This document shows positions 1 to 16,938 of a DNA stretch of 64,000 nt, one piece after another. Position 1 is the stretch's first letter. Each line of letters begins with the position of its first letter. Position numbers and translations under genes: made by a program. The stretch comes from Peptacetobacter hiranonis (GTDB taxonomy: Bacteria; Bacillota; Clostridia; Peptostreptococcales; Peptostreptococcaceae), in the NCBI RefSeq assembly GCF_008151785.1, contig NZ_CP036523.1, positions 248,001 through 312,000 of the forward strand, given 5' to 3'. The notes beneath the pieces are model-generated. The model made no database searches and was not told where the DNA came from. It saw only the letters and a program-made list of their open reading frames with translations.

Positions 1-831
1 ATAGACATGGGTAACGGAGAAAAGCTAGAGAGATGGGGAGATATCGTCCTTAGAAGACCAGACCCACAGGTTGTTTGGCCAATGGAAAAAGAATGGTCAT
101 TATGGAAAAATCCACACGGACACTACCACAGAAGTAATAGAGGTGGAGGTTCTTGGGAGCAGAAGAAAAAATATCCAGAAAGCTGGACAATAAACTACAA
201 GAATTTAAAATTCAATATAAGACCTACAGGATTTAAACATACAGGTCTTTTCCCAGAACAGGCAGCAAACTGGGATTGGATGATAGATAAAATAAAGAAA
301 GCAAAAAGACCTATAAAGGTTTTAAATTTATTTGCATATACTGGTGGAGCAACTGTTGCTTGTGCTTCAGCTGGGGCAGAAGTTTGCCACGTTGATGCAG
401 CAAAAGGTATGGTAAACTGGGCAAAAGATAATATAGCATTATCTGGACTTCAGAATCAGACAGTAAGATTTATAGTAGATGATGTTGTTAAATTCGTTGA
501 AAGAGAAATAAGAAGAGGAAGAAAATACGATGCTATAATAATGGACCCACCTTCATACGGAAGAGGACCAAAAGGTGAAGTATGGAAAATAGAAGATAAA
601 TTATACGATTTCGTTGAATTATGTATGGGTGTATTATCTGATGATCCATTATTCTTCTTAATAAACTCTTATACTACAGGATTTTCTCCAATAGTACTTG
701 AAAACGTACTTTCTACTACTATAGGAAAGAAAGTAAAAGGTGGACAGATATACGGTGGAGAAGTTGGAATACCAGCATCTAGAGATGGTAAAATACTTCC
801 TTGTGGTATATTTGGGAGATGGGAGAGATAG
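1..831 (+). CDS. Class I SAM-dependent methyltransferase (5' end outside window)
   Basis: A Rossmann-fold methyltransferase that uses S-adenosylmethionine. The SAM-binding motif is seen as NLFAYTGGATVACASAGAEV and the catalytic-loop motif as DPPSYGRGPKG, the pattern shared with the RlmI/RlmL type of RNA methyltransferases. The reading frame is open to the left edge (codons for Ile and Asp precede the Met at base 7), and relatives as I recall them have about a dozen residues before the GNGEKLERWG stretch, so the true start is probably upstream. The stop lies three bases before the TTG start of a pseudouridine synthase, which suggests translational coupling and an RNA-modification pair. The methylated target cannot be told from sequence; an rRNA or tRNA base is an inference. 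Confidence 0.8.
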   Translation: MDMGNGEKLERWGDIVLRRPDPQVVWPMEKEWSLWKNPHGHYHRSNRGGGSWEQKKKYPESWTINYKNLKFNIRPTGFKHTGLFPEQAANWDWMIDKIKKAKRPIKVLNLFAYTGGATVACASAGAEVCHVDAAKGMVNWAKDNIALSGLQNQTVRFIVDDVVKFVEREIRRGRKYDAIIMDPPSYGRGPKGEVWKIEDKLYDFVELCMGVLSDDPLFFLINSYTTGFSPIVLENVLSTTIGKKVKGGQIYGGEVGIPASRDGKILPCGIFGRWER

Positions 832-834
832 TCT

Positions 835-1515
835 TTGTCTAGTGTAAATATAAATGTACTTTATGAAGATAATCATCTTTTAGTAGTTGAAAAGCCTGTA
901 AATATTCTTTCTCAGGGCGATAATACAAATGATAAGGATATGGTTAATCTATTAAAGGCATATCTTAAAGAAAAGTATAATAAGCCGGGGAATGTTTATT
1001 TAGGGTTAGTTCATAGACTTGATAGACCTGTTGGAGGTGCGATGGTATTTGCCAAGACTTCTAAGGCGGCATCTAGACTTTCTGAGCAGGTTAGAAATAA
1101 GACGTTTAAAAAGACTTATAGAGCGGTTATCAATGGAAAGATGAGAAAACAGAGTGATACTTTAAAGGATTATCTTTATAAGAATAAGAAAACTAATATG
1201 GTTAGTGTGGTTTCTGAAAGCCATAAGGATTCTAAGTACGCTGAGCTTAGCTACGCAACTCTAGCATTTAAGGATAAGATGAGTCTAGTTCAGATAGATT
1301 TAAAGACTGGTAGGCCACATCAGATTAGAGTTCAGTTTGCTTCAAGAAACAATCCTCTTGTTGGTGATCAGAGATATGGTAAAAATAGCAAGGTAGGTCA
1401 GCAGATAGCGCTTTGGTCTTATAAGATTGAGATAGTTCATCCTGTTACTAAAGAGAAGATGGAGTTTGTCTGTGAGCCACCAAAAGAATATCCATGGAAT
1501 GTTTTTGATAAGTAG
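835..1515 (+). CDS. RluA-family RNA pseudouridine synthase
   Basis: Isomerises uridine to pseudouridine in rRNA or tRNA. The family's active-site motif HRLDRPVGG is present, with the catalytic aspartate at about residue 63, and the later conserved block KTGRPHQIRVQ is also present. At 226 residues it is the short form without an N-terminal S4 domain. The start is TTG at 835, preceded by GGGAGA-type purines inside the end of the upstream methyltransferase gene, so the two are probably co-transcribed and coupled. Which uridine is modified is unknown. Confidence 0.9.
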   Translation: MSSVNINVLYEDNHLLVVEKPVNILSQGDNTNDKDMVNLLKAYLKEKYNKPGNVYLGLVHRLDRPVGGAMVFAKTSKAASRLSEQVRNKTFKKTYRAVINGKMRKQSDTLKDYLYKNKKTNMVSVVSESHKDSKYAELSYATLAFKDKMSLVQIDLKTGRPHQIRVQFASRNNPLVGDQRYGKNSKVGQQIALWSYKIEIVHPVTKEKMEFVCEPPKEYPWNVFDK

Positions 1516-1528
1516 TTCGAAAGGATGA

Positions 1529-2245
1529 TTGGATAGTATGGAAAGATATAATGGATTTTTTATAGAAAAACCAGTTGGAAATAATATTTTTTCCTTTGAA
1601 GAAAGGGAGAATAAGAAGATTTTTGTACCAAAGCTTATAAAAGGAGATTTGGATGATGTAAGGGAAGGTACAGAGATTGTTTTTAATGAGATAGATGAGG
1701 ATACAGAGTTTAAGGCTTATGGTATAGAAAATATGGTTAGAATGGACACTGAAGATGGAAAGAGAGTGTATATTTTCGACAATCATAACCATTCGTTTTA
1801 CTTCTGGATGAAGTGCCTTAAGGAAGGTCTTTTTAATAGAGGGTGTACTTTAGTGCATGTGGATCAGCACAAGGATACTAGAGTTCCGCTTAATTATGAT
1901 GTAGATGTAGACGATTTAGACGATGTATTTAGATATACAAATGAAGTGCTTAATGTGGGAAGTTTTATTAAGCCTGCAATGGAGCATGAAATTTTTTCAG
2001 AGCTTATAATAATGGACAGTTCTTATAGTTTGAAGGAAGAGGTAAGAGGAGAATATGTGCTAGATATAGATTTAGATATATTCTCAAGGGATATGGATTA
2101 TATACCTTTTTCTGATAGGTTTGATAGAATACAGGAGCTTATTAAAGGGGCTAATGTTATTACAATAGCTACTAGTCCGTACTTTATTGAACAAGATAAA
2201 GCTATAAAAGTATTAAAAGAACTGTTCAATTATGATATAATATAG
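1529..2245 (+). CDS. UPF0489-family protein
   Basis: A 238-residue protein of the poorly characterised UPF0489 family. Conserved acidic and histidine stretches are visible: DNHNHSFYFW, HVDQHKDTR, DIDLDIFS and ATSPYF. Such His/Asp clusters look like a metal site of the arginase-like fold; that is inference from pattern only. A TTG start at 1529 sits 5 bases after an AAAGGA ribosome binding site; the ATG at 1538 is an alternative, giving three residues less. It follows the pseudouridine synthase by 13 bases, so it is probably in the same transcript. No function is assigned. Confidence 0.65.
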   Translation: MDSMERYNGFFIEKPVGNNIFSFEERENKKIFVPKLIKGDLDDVREGTEIVFNEIDEDTEFKAYGIENMVRMDTEDGKRVYIFDNHNHSFYFWMKCLKEGLFNRGCTLVHVDQHKDTRVPLNYDVDVDDLDDVFRYTNEVLNVGSFIKPAMEHEIFSELIIMDSSYSLKEEVRGEYVLDIDLDIFSRDMDYIPFSDRFDRIQELIKGANVITIATSPYFIEQDKAIKVLKELFNYDII

Positions 2246-2299
2246 TAGATTTGAATGAAAGTCTTTTATAAGACGAGATTATTTTAGGAGGAAATTACA

Positions 2300-2803
2300 A
2301 TGAGTTTATATGATGCATGGAAAAACCTTAGTGAAACTCACGAAAACCAGGAAGCTGAAATAGAATTCTGGAAAGATTATTTAAACGTTGAGAGAGACAT
2401 ATACAGAAAAATATTAGAAGAAAAAACTGAAACTGTAGAAGGAAAAGTTGCTGATTTAGCAGCTAAATACGAAACATCTCCAGAATACTTCATGGGATTC
2501 ATAGATGGAATAAGCGAAAGTTTAAAAGAAGATCTAGACCTAGATGCTATAGAAGCAGATGGGGAAGTATCTATAAAAATAGACTGGGAAAAATTATTCT
2601 ACAATATGTGTGCTGTTGAAGCTGAATGGTTATATACTTTACCTGAATGGGAAGGTATACTTTCTGATGAAACAAGAAAAGAATTACATAAAAAATACAA
2701 AAAAAGCAAAACTATAGTTAAAGAACATAAAGTTGGAAGAAATGATCCATGTCCATGTGGAAGTGGTAAAAAATACAAAAAATGCTGTGGTAAAAACGCT
2801 TAG
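2300..2803 (+). CDS. SEC-C motif protein
   Basis: A 167-residue acidic, helical protein ending in a SEC-C zinc-binding tail, [20 protein letters not shown], with the CxC...CC ligands. The tail is almost identical to the C-terminus of SecA in this window (near 49.9 kb). In SecA this motif binds zinc and contacts SecB or the ribosome; what it does here is not known. The ribosome binding site AGGAGG lies directly before the ATG. A strong terminator follows at 2819. Codon use, rich in AGA and AAA, matches well-expressed neighbours. Confidence 0.75.
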   Translation: MSLYDAWKNLSETHENQEAEIEFWKDYLNVERDIYRKILEEKTETVEGKVADLAAKYETSPEYFMGFIDGISESLKEDLDLDAIEADGEVSIKIDWEKLFYNMCAVEAEWLYTLPEWEGILSDETRKELHKKYKKSKTIVKEHKVGRNDPCPCGSGKKYKKCCGKNA

Positions 2804-2818
2804 TATTTAGAAATGATA

Positions 2819-2853
2819 TAAAAAAGCCTCGATTTAAAATCGAGGCTTTTTTA
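2819..2853 (+). terminator. Intrinsic terminator after SEC-C gene
   Basis: A perfect stem AAAGCCTCGATTT/AAATCGAGGCTTT followed by a run of T. The A-run on the left side makes it usable from both strands, so it may also end the convergent LysR transcript. Confidence 0.9.
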
Positions 2854-2926
2854 TGAAAAACTTTATTATAAATATAGGATTATGGAAATGCGTATCCAAG
2901 GTTTTATTTTATAAAAGAAAGTGTCT

Positions 2927-3787
2927 TTAAAGTGTATTTACAAATTCATGAACTAATGGGTTGAGATTGTTCTTTTTGTAAAAAATTCCATGTATTGCTT
3001 TTGAACTAATGTTCTTAATTTCTTTTATTATGTAGTCAGATTCGTGGAAGAAGTCCATTTCTGATTGTGTGGTAAATATTATATCTCTATTTAGAAAACC
3101 AGAGAAGTGAAGAAGTTCTACATCTGTTTCTATTTTTAGTTTTTCATAAGGTATAGATACAAAGCTTCTTATGTGGTTTTCGTATGTATCTAAGATGTGC
3201 ATGTTTCTATCCGCATTTAGAAGGTCTCTGGTAGATATATATTCTTTATCAGCTAGATTAGACTCTGGTGGTACTGCAAGTAGTAAAGAGTCTTCTGACA
3301 AAGGTTTAAAGTATATATCATCGTATGCGAATTCATCTGGGCAGCAGTAAGATATTATTATGTCACATTCTCCAGAATATATAGATTCAAAACAACTAGT
3401 GTTATGGCATCTTTTGAATATTAATTCTATTTCTGGGAAATTTTGTTTGAATTCTTTTAAGATAGGTACCATAGGAATTGTAGCGCTAAATCCATATAGA
3501 CCTATTATTATTTTTTTGTTTATATAGTTAGAGAAATCTCTCGCTTTTTCTACAGCTTTGTCATATTTATCTAGGATTTTAACAACATCGTTATAAAAGA
3601 CCTCGCCCTGTGGTGTTAGAGAGATATTTTTTTTGTCTCTTACAAAGACATCAAACCCAAGTTCAGATTCTAAACTTTTTATGCTATGACTTATAGCTGG
3701 CTGCGCAACAAGGCATTCACTAGCAGCTTTTGTGAAGCTTTTTTGTCTAGCAGCGCTTTCAAAATAATATAATTTTTCTATTTTCAT
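2927..3787 (-). CDS. LysR-family transcriptional regulator
   Basis: A 286-residue LysR regulator. The N-terminal winged helix-turn-helix covers about residues 1-60, with the pattern FTKAASECLVAQPAISHSIK and a recognition helix around residues 26-38. The rest is the periplasmic-binding-like co-inducer domain. It is transcribed away from the GNAT acetyltransferase gene at 4159, the usual arrangement when a LysR protein controls a divergent neighbour, so that acetyltransferase is a plausible target. The inducer cannot be read from sequence. Length is normal for the family. Confidence 0.9.
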   Translation of the reverse strand: MKIEKLYYFESAARQKSFTKAASECLVAQPAISHSIKSLESELGFDVFVRDKKNISLTPQGEVFYNDVVKILDKYDKAVEKARDFSNYINKKIIIGLYGFSATIPMVPILKEFKQNFPEIELIFKRCHNTSCFESIYSGECDIIISYCCPDEFAYDDIYFKPLSEDSLLLAVPPESNLADKEYISTRDLLNADRNMHILDTYENHIRSFVSIPYEKLKIETDVELLHFSGFLNRDIIFTTQSEMDFFHESDYIIKEIKNISSKAIHGIFYKKNNLNPLVHEFVNTL

Positions 3788-4158
3788 TAGTTCTCACCTT
3801 TTCTATCACTTTATTACGAGATTATTTTAACATATATGAATAAAAGAATTTTATAGATAATAACTATACCCCGGTATAGTATAATCTATAGTGTTTAAAT
3901 TTCAATATGTTTAAAGTTGAAAAATAAATGAATTTTATTAAATTATAAAAACAGTAAATTAAATTATAAAATAAATTTATGCTAATAAGAGGATTGATAG
4001 AAAAAATGAGCATATAAGTTTAAAGTTTTTTAGATATTTTTTGATATGATTCATATGTGAAGTTTGGTATAATCTATTTTGATATTATTTTACTATATAA
4101 CGATGTTATATAGTTATTTTTATTGTTTAGTTGTTTTAGGGAGGAGTTTTGAAAAGTT
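3788..4158. promoter_or_regulatory. Divergent intergenic region with two palindromes
   Basis: 371 bases between the LysR and GNAT genes. It holds a palindrome at 3864-3881 (ACTATACC CC GGTATAGT) directly followed by TATAAT at 3880-3885, and a second perfect palindrome at 4092-4114 (arms ACTATATAAC and GTTATATAGT, loop GAT) lying after another TATAAT near 4070. The first looks like an operator overlapping a promoter, the second like an operator or a 5' leader hairpin of the acetyltransferase mRNA. No open frame of useful length is present. Regulator identity is inference. Confidence 0.5.
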
Positions 4159-4662
4159 ATGGAGTTTAGAAAGTCTAGCATTGAAGATATACCAGAAATG
4201 ATGAAGATTATAAATCAAGCGCAGGAATATTTTAAAAGTAAAGGGATAGATCAATGGCAAGATGGTTATCCTAATGAAGATAATTTAAAAGAAGATATAA
4301 GTGCTGATGAGAGTTATGTCATGTTGATAGATGGAAAAATAGTTGCTACAGCGGCGATTTCTTTTAGGGGAGAGAGTACATACGATAAGATTTATGCGGG
4401 TGAATGGCTTAGCGATAGAAAGTATGGTGTTGTTCATCGAGTTGCAATTAGTGACGCATTTAAAGGGCAGGGTTTATCTCATGAAATAATGAGTTTTTCT
4501 GAAGAAAAATGTAAAGAATATGGGTATAAAAGTATAAAAATAGATACACATGAGGATAACTTTGTTATGAGAGGATTATTAGAAAAAAACGGATTTAAAT
4601 ATTGTGGAGTAATTCTTCTTGAAGACGGAGCCGAAAGAGTTGCATACGAAAAGATTTTTTAG
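4159..4662 (+). CDS. GNAT-family N-acetyltransferase
   Basis: A 167-residue single-domain acetyltransferase using acetyl-CoA. The acetyl-CoA-binding motif A is seen in VHRVAISDAFKGQGLSHEIM, with the QGLS part replacing the more usual RGxG/A. A second conserved stretch near the C-terminus is THEDNFVMRGLLEKNGF. The start ATG follows a clear GGGAGGAG ribosome binding site. It lies divergent from a LysR regulator. The substrate is unknown; members of this subgroup are found both in amino-acid or antibiotic acetylation and in peptide acetylation. Confidence 0.85.
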   Translation: MEFRKSSIEDIPEMMKIINQAQEYFKSKGIDQWQDGYPNEDNLKEDISADESYVMLIDGKIVATAAISFRGESTYDKIYAGEWLSDRKYGVVHRVAISDAFKGQGLSHEIMSFSEEKCKEYGYKSIKIDTHEDNFVMRGLLEKNGFKYCGVILLEDGAERVAYEKIF

Positions 4663-5100
4663 TTGGGTTTACAACAGGTAATATTTTGAATTAGTTACAA
4701 TGAGTTTATATAAAATTCCAGATATTTTGATTATAAAAAAGTAAATATTTCACTTCAAAATAGCTGTGTTTTTTAGAATATCTAGAAGTTTAAAAATTTA
4801 AATGAAAAAAATTAAAAAAAGTTTAAAAAAAGTGTTGACGATAAAAATAAAAGATGATAATATAATACTTGTCCTTGAGAGAGGGCAAGAAAATAAAAAA
4901 TAAAACGAAAGTTTTAAATGAACTTTGAAAACTGAACAGCAGATATATTTAGTTCGAACTATTTGTTCGAACGCCATACAAACCATGCCAGATATTTTGA
5001 GATAACATCTGAGCGGATATAACAAACTGATTTTATTTTGAGCAACGGAATTTTGAACATTAGCGAAAAAATCGTTGGCGATATAAAATTCGAAGAATTT
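4663..5100 (+). other. rRNA leader region 1 (boxA, processing stem)
   Basis: No protein gene. After the promoter comes a boxA-like antitermination sequence (TGAACTTTGAAAACT, about 4919-4933) and GAACAGCAGATA at 4934-4945, which can pair with TATCTGCTGTTC at 6616-6627 to form the pre-16S RNase III stem. A small hairpin GTTCGAAC-TATTT-GTTCGAAC follows at about 4952-4972; its loop is inverted in the second copy (see findings). Confidence 0.7.
4835..4866 (+). promoter_or_regulatory. Probable rrn promoter
   Basis: TTGACG at 4835-4840, then TAATAT at 4858 (17-base spacer) overlapping TATAAT at 4861 (20-base spacer), preceded by long A-tracts that resemble an UP element. It is the only clear promoter I see in front of the rRNA genes; no equivalent precedes the second 16S gene. 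Confidence 0.65.
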
Positions 5101-6607
<1,507 letters not shown>

Positions 6608-6755
6608 GGGAGAATTATCTGCTGTTCGGTTTTGAAGGTTCATTCCTTCAAAACTGTACTTTGAAAACTACATATATATTATGATATGACATCATTTATT
6701 TCCTTAATGTGATAAATAAGGACGATAACCTTATAAAAAAATATCAACTGTAACT

Positions 6756-9655
<2,900 letters not shown>

Positions 9656-9716
9656 AAGAAAATATTTGGTGATTTGATTAATATGTATGTAGTTTTCAGA
9701 GTATAGTGCTCAATAT

Positions 9717-9790
9717 GCGGGTGTAGCTCAATGGTAGAGTTCTGGCCTTCCAAGCCAGCTGTGAGGGTTCGATCCCCTTCACCCGCTCCA
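9717..9790 (+). tRNA. tRNA-Gly(TCC), between 23S and 5S
   Basis: Cloverleaf with a 7-base acceptor stem GCGGGTG/CACCCGC, anticodon loop CTTCCAA (TCC) and encoded CCA. It lies between 23S and 5S rRNA, an unusual place for a tRNA gene. Confidence 0.95.
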
Positions 9791-9794
9791 ATAA

Positions 9795-9910
<116 letters not shown>

Positions 9911-9916
9911 TTAAAT

Positions 9917-9991
9917 GGCCCGTTGGTCAAGCGGTTAAGACACCACCCTTTCACGGTGGTAACAGGAGTTCGATTCTCCTACGGGTCACCA
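9917..9991 (+). tRNA. tRNA-Glu(TTC)
   Basis: Acceptor GGCCCGT/ACGGGTC, anticodon loop CTTTCAC, encoded CCA. Directly after 5S. Confidence 0.95.
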
Positions 9992-10000
9992 ATTAAATAT

Positions 10001-10074
10001 GCGGGTGTAGCTCAATGGTAGAGTTCTGGCCTTCCAAGCCAGCTGTGAGGGTTCGATCCCCTTCACCCGCTCCA
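10001..10074 (+). tRNA. tRNA-Gly(TCC)
   Basis: Same sequence as the tRNA-Gly at 9717; anticodon loop CTTCCAA, CCA encoded. The same duplication exists in the second array. Confidence 0.95.
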
Positions 10075-10078
10075 AAAT

Positions 10079-10154
10079 GGGGTTATAGCTCAGCTGGGAG
10101 AGCATCTGCCTTACAAGCAGGGGGTCACAGGTTCGAGCCCTGTTAACCCCACCA
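10079..10154 (+). tRNA. tRNA-Val(TAC)
   Basis: Acceptor GGGGTTA/TAACCCC, anticodon loop CTTACAA, CCA encoded. Confidence 0.95.
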
Positions 10155-10162
10155 TATAAAGT

Positions 10163-10239
10163 GGCTCGGTAGTTCAGTTGGTTAGAATGCCAGCCTGTCA
10201 CGCTGGAGGTCGTGGGTTCGAACCCCATCCGAGTCGCCA
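10163..10239 (+). tRNA. tRNA-Asp(GTC)
   Basis: Acceptor GGCTCGG/CCGAGTC, anticodon GTC, discriminator G, CCA encoded. Confidence 0.95.
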
Positions 10240-10266
10240 CTTTATAAAAATAAATATTAAGAATGT

Positions 10267-10342
10267 GGGAATATGGCTCAGTTGGTAGAGCAAATGACTG
10301 TTAATCATTGGGTCACAGGTTCGAGTCCTGTTATTCCCGCCA
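10267..10342 (+). tRNA. tRNA-Asn(GTT)
   Basis: Acceptor GGGAATA/TATTCCC, anticodon loop CTGTTAA, discriminator G, CCA encoded. Absent from the second array. Confidence 0.95.
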
Positions 10343-10346
10343 ATAT

Positions 10347-10422
10347 GCTGGTGTGGCTCAATTGGTAGAGCAGCTGACTTGTAATCAGCAGGTTGTAGGT
10401 TCGAGTCCTATCACCAGCTCCA
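10347..10422 (+). tRNA. tRNA-Thr(TGT)
   Basis: Acceptor GCTGGTG/CACCAGC, anticodon loop CTTGTAA, CCA encoded. Confidence 0.95.
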
Positions 10423-10432
10423 AATTTAATGT

Positions 10433-10506
<74 letters not shown>

Positions 10507-10517
10507 TTTTTTATTAT

Positions 10518-10590
10518 GGTCTATTAGCTCAGTCGGTAGAGCACTTGACTTTTAATCAAGGTGTCCCGCGTTCGAATCGCGGATAGATCA
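10518..10590 (+). tRNA. tRNA-Lys(TTT)
   Basis: Acceptor GGTCTAT/ATAGATC, anticodon loop CTTTTAA. CCA is not encoded. Confidence 0.94.
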
Positions 10591-10603
10591 TTTTTTACAA
10601 TCT

Positions 10604-10692
<89 letters not shown>

Positions 10693-10697
10693 TATTA

Positions 10698-10791
10698 GGA
10701 GAAGTACTCAAGAGGCTATAAGAGGAGCCCCTGCTAAGGGTTTAGGCTGGGTAACACCGGTGCGAGGGTTCGAATCCCTCCTTCTCCGCCA
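10698..10791 (+). tRNA. tRNA-Ser(GCT)
   Basis: Class II tRNA with a long variable arm; anticodon loop CTGCTAA; CCA encoded. Confidence 0.95.
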
Positions 10792-10800
10792 GAATTAGAT

Positions 10801-10877
10801 CGAGGTGTAGCGCAGTTTGGTAGCGCACGTGGTTTGGGACCATGGGGCCGGGGGTTCGAGTCCCTTCACCTCGACCA
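10801..10877 (+). tRNA. tRNA-Pro(TGG) copy 1
   Basis: Acceptor CGAGGTG/CACCTCG, anticodon TGG, CCA encoded. An identical copy lies at 11066. Confidence 0.95.
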
Positions 10878-10883
10878 ATTTAT

Positions 10884-10957
10884 GGACCATTAGCTCAGTT
10901 GGTTAGAGCGCCCGGCTCATAACCGGTAGGTCTGGGGTTCGAGTCCCTGATGGTCCA
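10884..10957 (+). tRNA. tRNA-Ile2(CAT), lysidine type
   Basis: The anticodon is CAT, but the body (GGACCATTAGCTCAGTTGG..., anticodon stem CGGCTCATAACCG) matches the tRNA-Ile whose C34 is changed to lysidine by TilS, as in Bacillus subtilis, rather than tRNA-Met. The elongator Met gene is the one at 11316. CCA is not encoded. Confidence 0.8.
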
Positions 10958-10978
10958 TCTTTTTTTATTTAAAAATAT

Positions 10979-11054
10979 AGGGGTATAGCTCAGTTGGTAG
11001 AGCGTCGGTCTCCAAAACCGTGCGCCGGGGGTTCGAGTCCCTCTACCCCTGCCA
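10979..11054 (+). tRNA. tRNA-Trp(CCA)
   Basis: Acceptor AGGGGTA/TACCCCT, anticodon loop CTCCAAA, CCA encoded. Confidence 0.95.
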
Positions 11055-11065
11055 ATCAACAAAAT

Positions 11066-11142
11066 CGAGGTGTAGCGCAGTTTGGTAGCGCACGTGGTTT
11101 GGGACCATGGGGCCGGGGGTTCGAGTCCCTTCACCTCGACCA
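11066..11142 (+). tRNA. tRNA-Pro(TGG) copy 2
   Basis: Sequence identical to the tRNA at 10801, with tRNA-Ile2 and tRNA-Trp between; a local duplication within the array. Confidence 0.95.
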
Positions 11143-11147
11143 TTTAT

Positions 11148-11221
<74 letters not shown>

Positions 11222-11231
11222 CTTATTTCAT

Positions 11232-11307
11232 GCCTAGATAGCTCAGTCGGTAGAGCAGGGGACTGAAAATCCCCGTGTCGGTGGTTCGATTCCGCCTCTG
11301 GGCACCA
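11232..11307 (+). tRNA. tRNA-Phe(GAA)
   Basis: Acceptor GCCTAGA/TCTGGGC, anticodon loop CTGAAAA, CCA encoded. Confidence 0.95.
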
Positions 11308-11315
11308 TAGAACAT

Positions 11316-11389
11316 GGCGGTATAGCTTAGTTGGCTAGAGCGTTCGGTTCATACCCGAAAGGTCACAGGTTCGACTCCTGTTACCGCTA
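11316..11389 (+). tRNA. tRNA-Met(CAT), elongator
   Basis: Acceptor GGCGGTA/TACCGCT with a terminal G-U pair, anticodon loop TTCATAC; body like elongator tRNA-Met of Bacillus. It lacks the initiator features (unpaired C1, GGG/CCC anticodon stem). Last tRNA before the second rRNA set; CCA not encoded. Confidence 0.88.
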
Positions 11390-11595
11390 CTGAGCTATAT
11401 TAATAGTTGATTATGAACTTTGAAAACTGAACAGCAGATATATTTAGTTCGAACAAATAGTTCGAACGCCATACAAACCATGCCAGATATTTTGAGATAA
11501 CATCTGAGCGGATATAACAAACTGATTTTATTTTGAGCAACGGAATTTTGAGCATTAGCGAAAAATTCGTTGGCGATATAAAATTCGAAGAATTT
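11390..11595 (+). other. rRNA leader region 2, no promoter seen
   Basis: 206 bases between tRNA-Met and the second 16S. They contain the boxA-like TGAACTTTGAAAACT, the pre-16S processing arm GAACAGCAGATA and the hairpin GTTCGAAC-AAATA-GTTCGAAC. No TTGACA/TATAAT pair and no terminator are seen, so the second rRNA set is probably transcribed from the first promoter. Confidence 0.6.
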
Positions 11596-13101
<1,506 letters not shown>

Positions 13102-13249
13102 GGGAGAATTATCTGCTGTTCGGTTTTGAAGGTTCATTCCTTCAAAACTGTACTTTGAAAACTACATATATATTATGATATGACATCATTTATTTCCTTA
13201 ATGTGATAAATAAGGACGATAACCTTATAAAAAAATATCAACTGTAACT

Positions 13250-16149
<2,900 letters not shown>

Positions 16150-16210
16150 AAGAAAATATTTGGTGATTTGATTAATATGTATGTAGTTTTCAGAGTATAG
16201 TGCTCAATAT

Positions 16211-16284
16211 GCGGGTGTAGCTCAATGGTAGAGTTCTGGCCTTCCAAGCCAGCTGTGAGGGTTCGATCCCCTTCACCCGCTCCA
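16211..16284 (+). tRNA. tRNA-Gly(TCC), between 23S and 5S (copy 2)
   Basis: Repeats the unusual placement seen at 9717; anticodon loop CTTCCAA, CCA encoded. Confidence 0.95.
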
Positions 16285-16288
16285 AAAA

Positions 16289-16404
<116 letters not shown>

Positions 16405-16410
16405 TTAAAT

Positions 16411-16485
16411 GGCCCGTTGGTCAAGCGGTTAAGACACCACCCTTTCACGGTGGTAACAGGAGTTCGATTCTCCTACGGGTCACCA
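16411..16485 (+). tRNA. tRNA-Glu(TTC)
   Basis: Anticodon loop CTTTCAC, CCA encoded; same as the tRNA at 9917. Confidence 0.95.
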
Positions 16486-16494
16486 ATTAAATAT

Positions 16495-16568
16495 GCGGGT
16501 GTAGCTCAATGGTAGAGTTCTGGCCTTCCAAGCCAGCTGTGAGGGTTCGATCCCCTTCACCCGCTCCA
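16495..16568 (+). tRNA. tRNA-Gly(TCC)
   Basis: Fourth copy of this tRNA-Gly in the window; CCA encoded. Confidence 0.95.
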
Positions 16569-16572
16569 AAAT

Positions 16573-16648
16573 GGGGTTATAGCTCAGCTGGGAGAGCATC
16601 TGCCTTACAAGCAGGGGGTCACAGGTTCGAGCCCTGTTAACCCCACCA
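16573..16648 (+). tRNA. tRNA-Val(TAC)
   Basis: Anticodon loop CTTACAA, CCA encoded; same as the tRNA at 10079. Confidence 0.95.
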
Positions 16649-16656
16649 TATAAAGT

Positions 16657-16733
16657 GGCTCGGTAGTTCAGTTGGTTAGAATGCCAGCCTGTCACGCTGG
16701 AGGTCGTGGGTTCGAACCCCATCCGAGTCGCCA
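16657..16733 (+). tRNA. tRNA-Asp(GTC)
   Basis: Anticodon GTC, CCA encoded; same as the tRNA at 10163. The two arrays diverge after this gene. Confidence 0.95.
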
Positions 16734-16742
16734 CTTTATTAT

Positions 16743-16817
16743 GCGGGAATAGTTCAGCGGTAGAGCGCGACCTTGCCAAGGTCGAAGTCGCGAGTTCGAA
16801 TCTCGTTTCCCGCTCCA
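16743..16817 (+). tRNA. tRNA-Gly(GCC)
   Basis: Acceptor GCGGGAA/TTCCCGC, anticodon loop TTGCCAA, CCA encoded. Only in the second array. Confidence 0.95.
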
Positions 16818-16826
16818 ACTTAATAT

Positions 16827-16900
<74 letters not shown>

Positions 16901-16903
16901 TTT

Positions 16904-16938
16904 AAAAGATTCTGTTTTTTAACAGAATCTTTTTTTTA
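16904..16938 (+). terminator. Terminator of the rRNA-tRNA region
   Basis: Stem AAAAGATTCTGTT/AACAGAATCTTTT followed by a T-run. It is the only strong intrinsic terminator I see between 4.8 and 17 kb. Confidence 0.9.

Noticed and set aside
10884-10957. tRNA with CAT anticodon as a second tRNA-Met or initiator
   Set aside because: The body matches lysidine-modified tRNA-Ile2 of Bacillus, and it lacks initiator features. Neither CAT tRNA here looks like the initiator.
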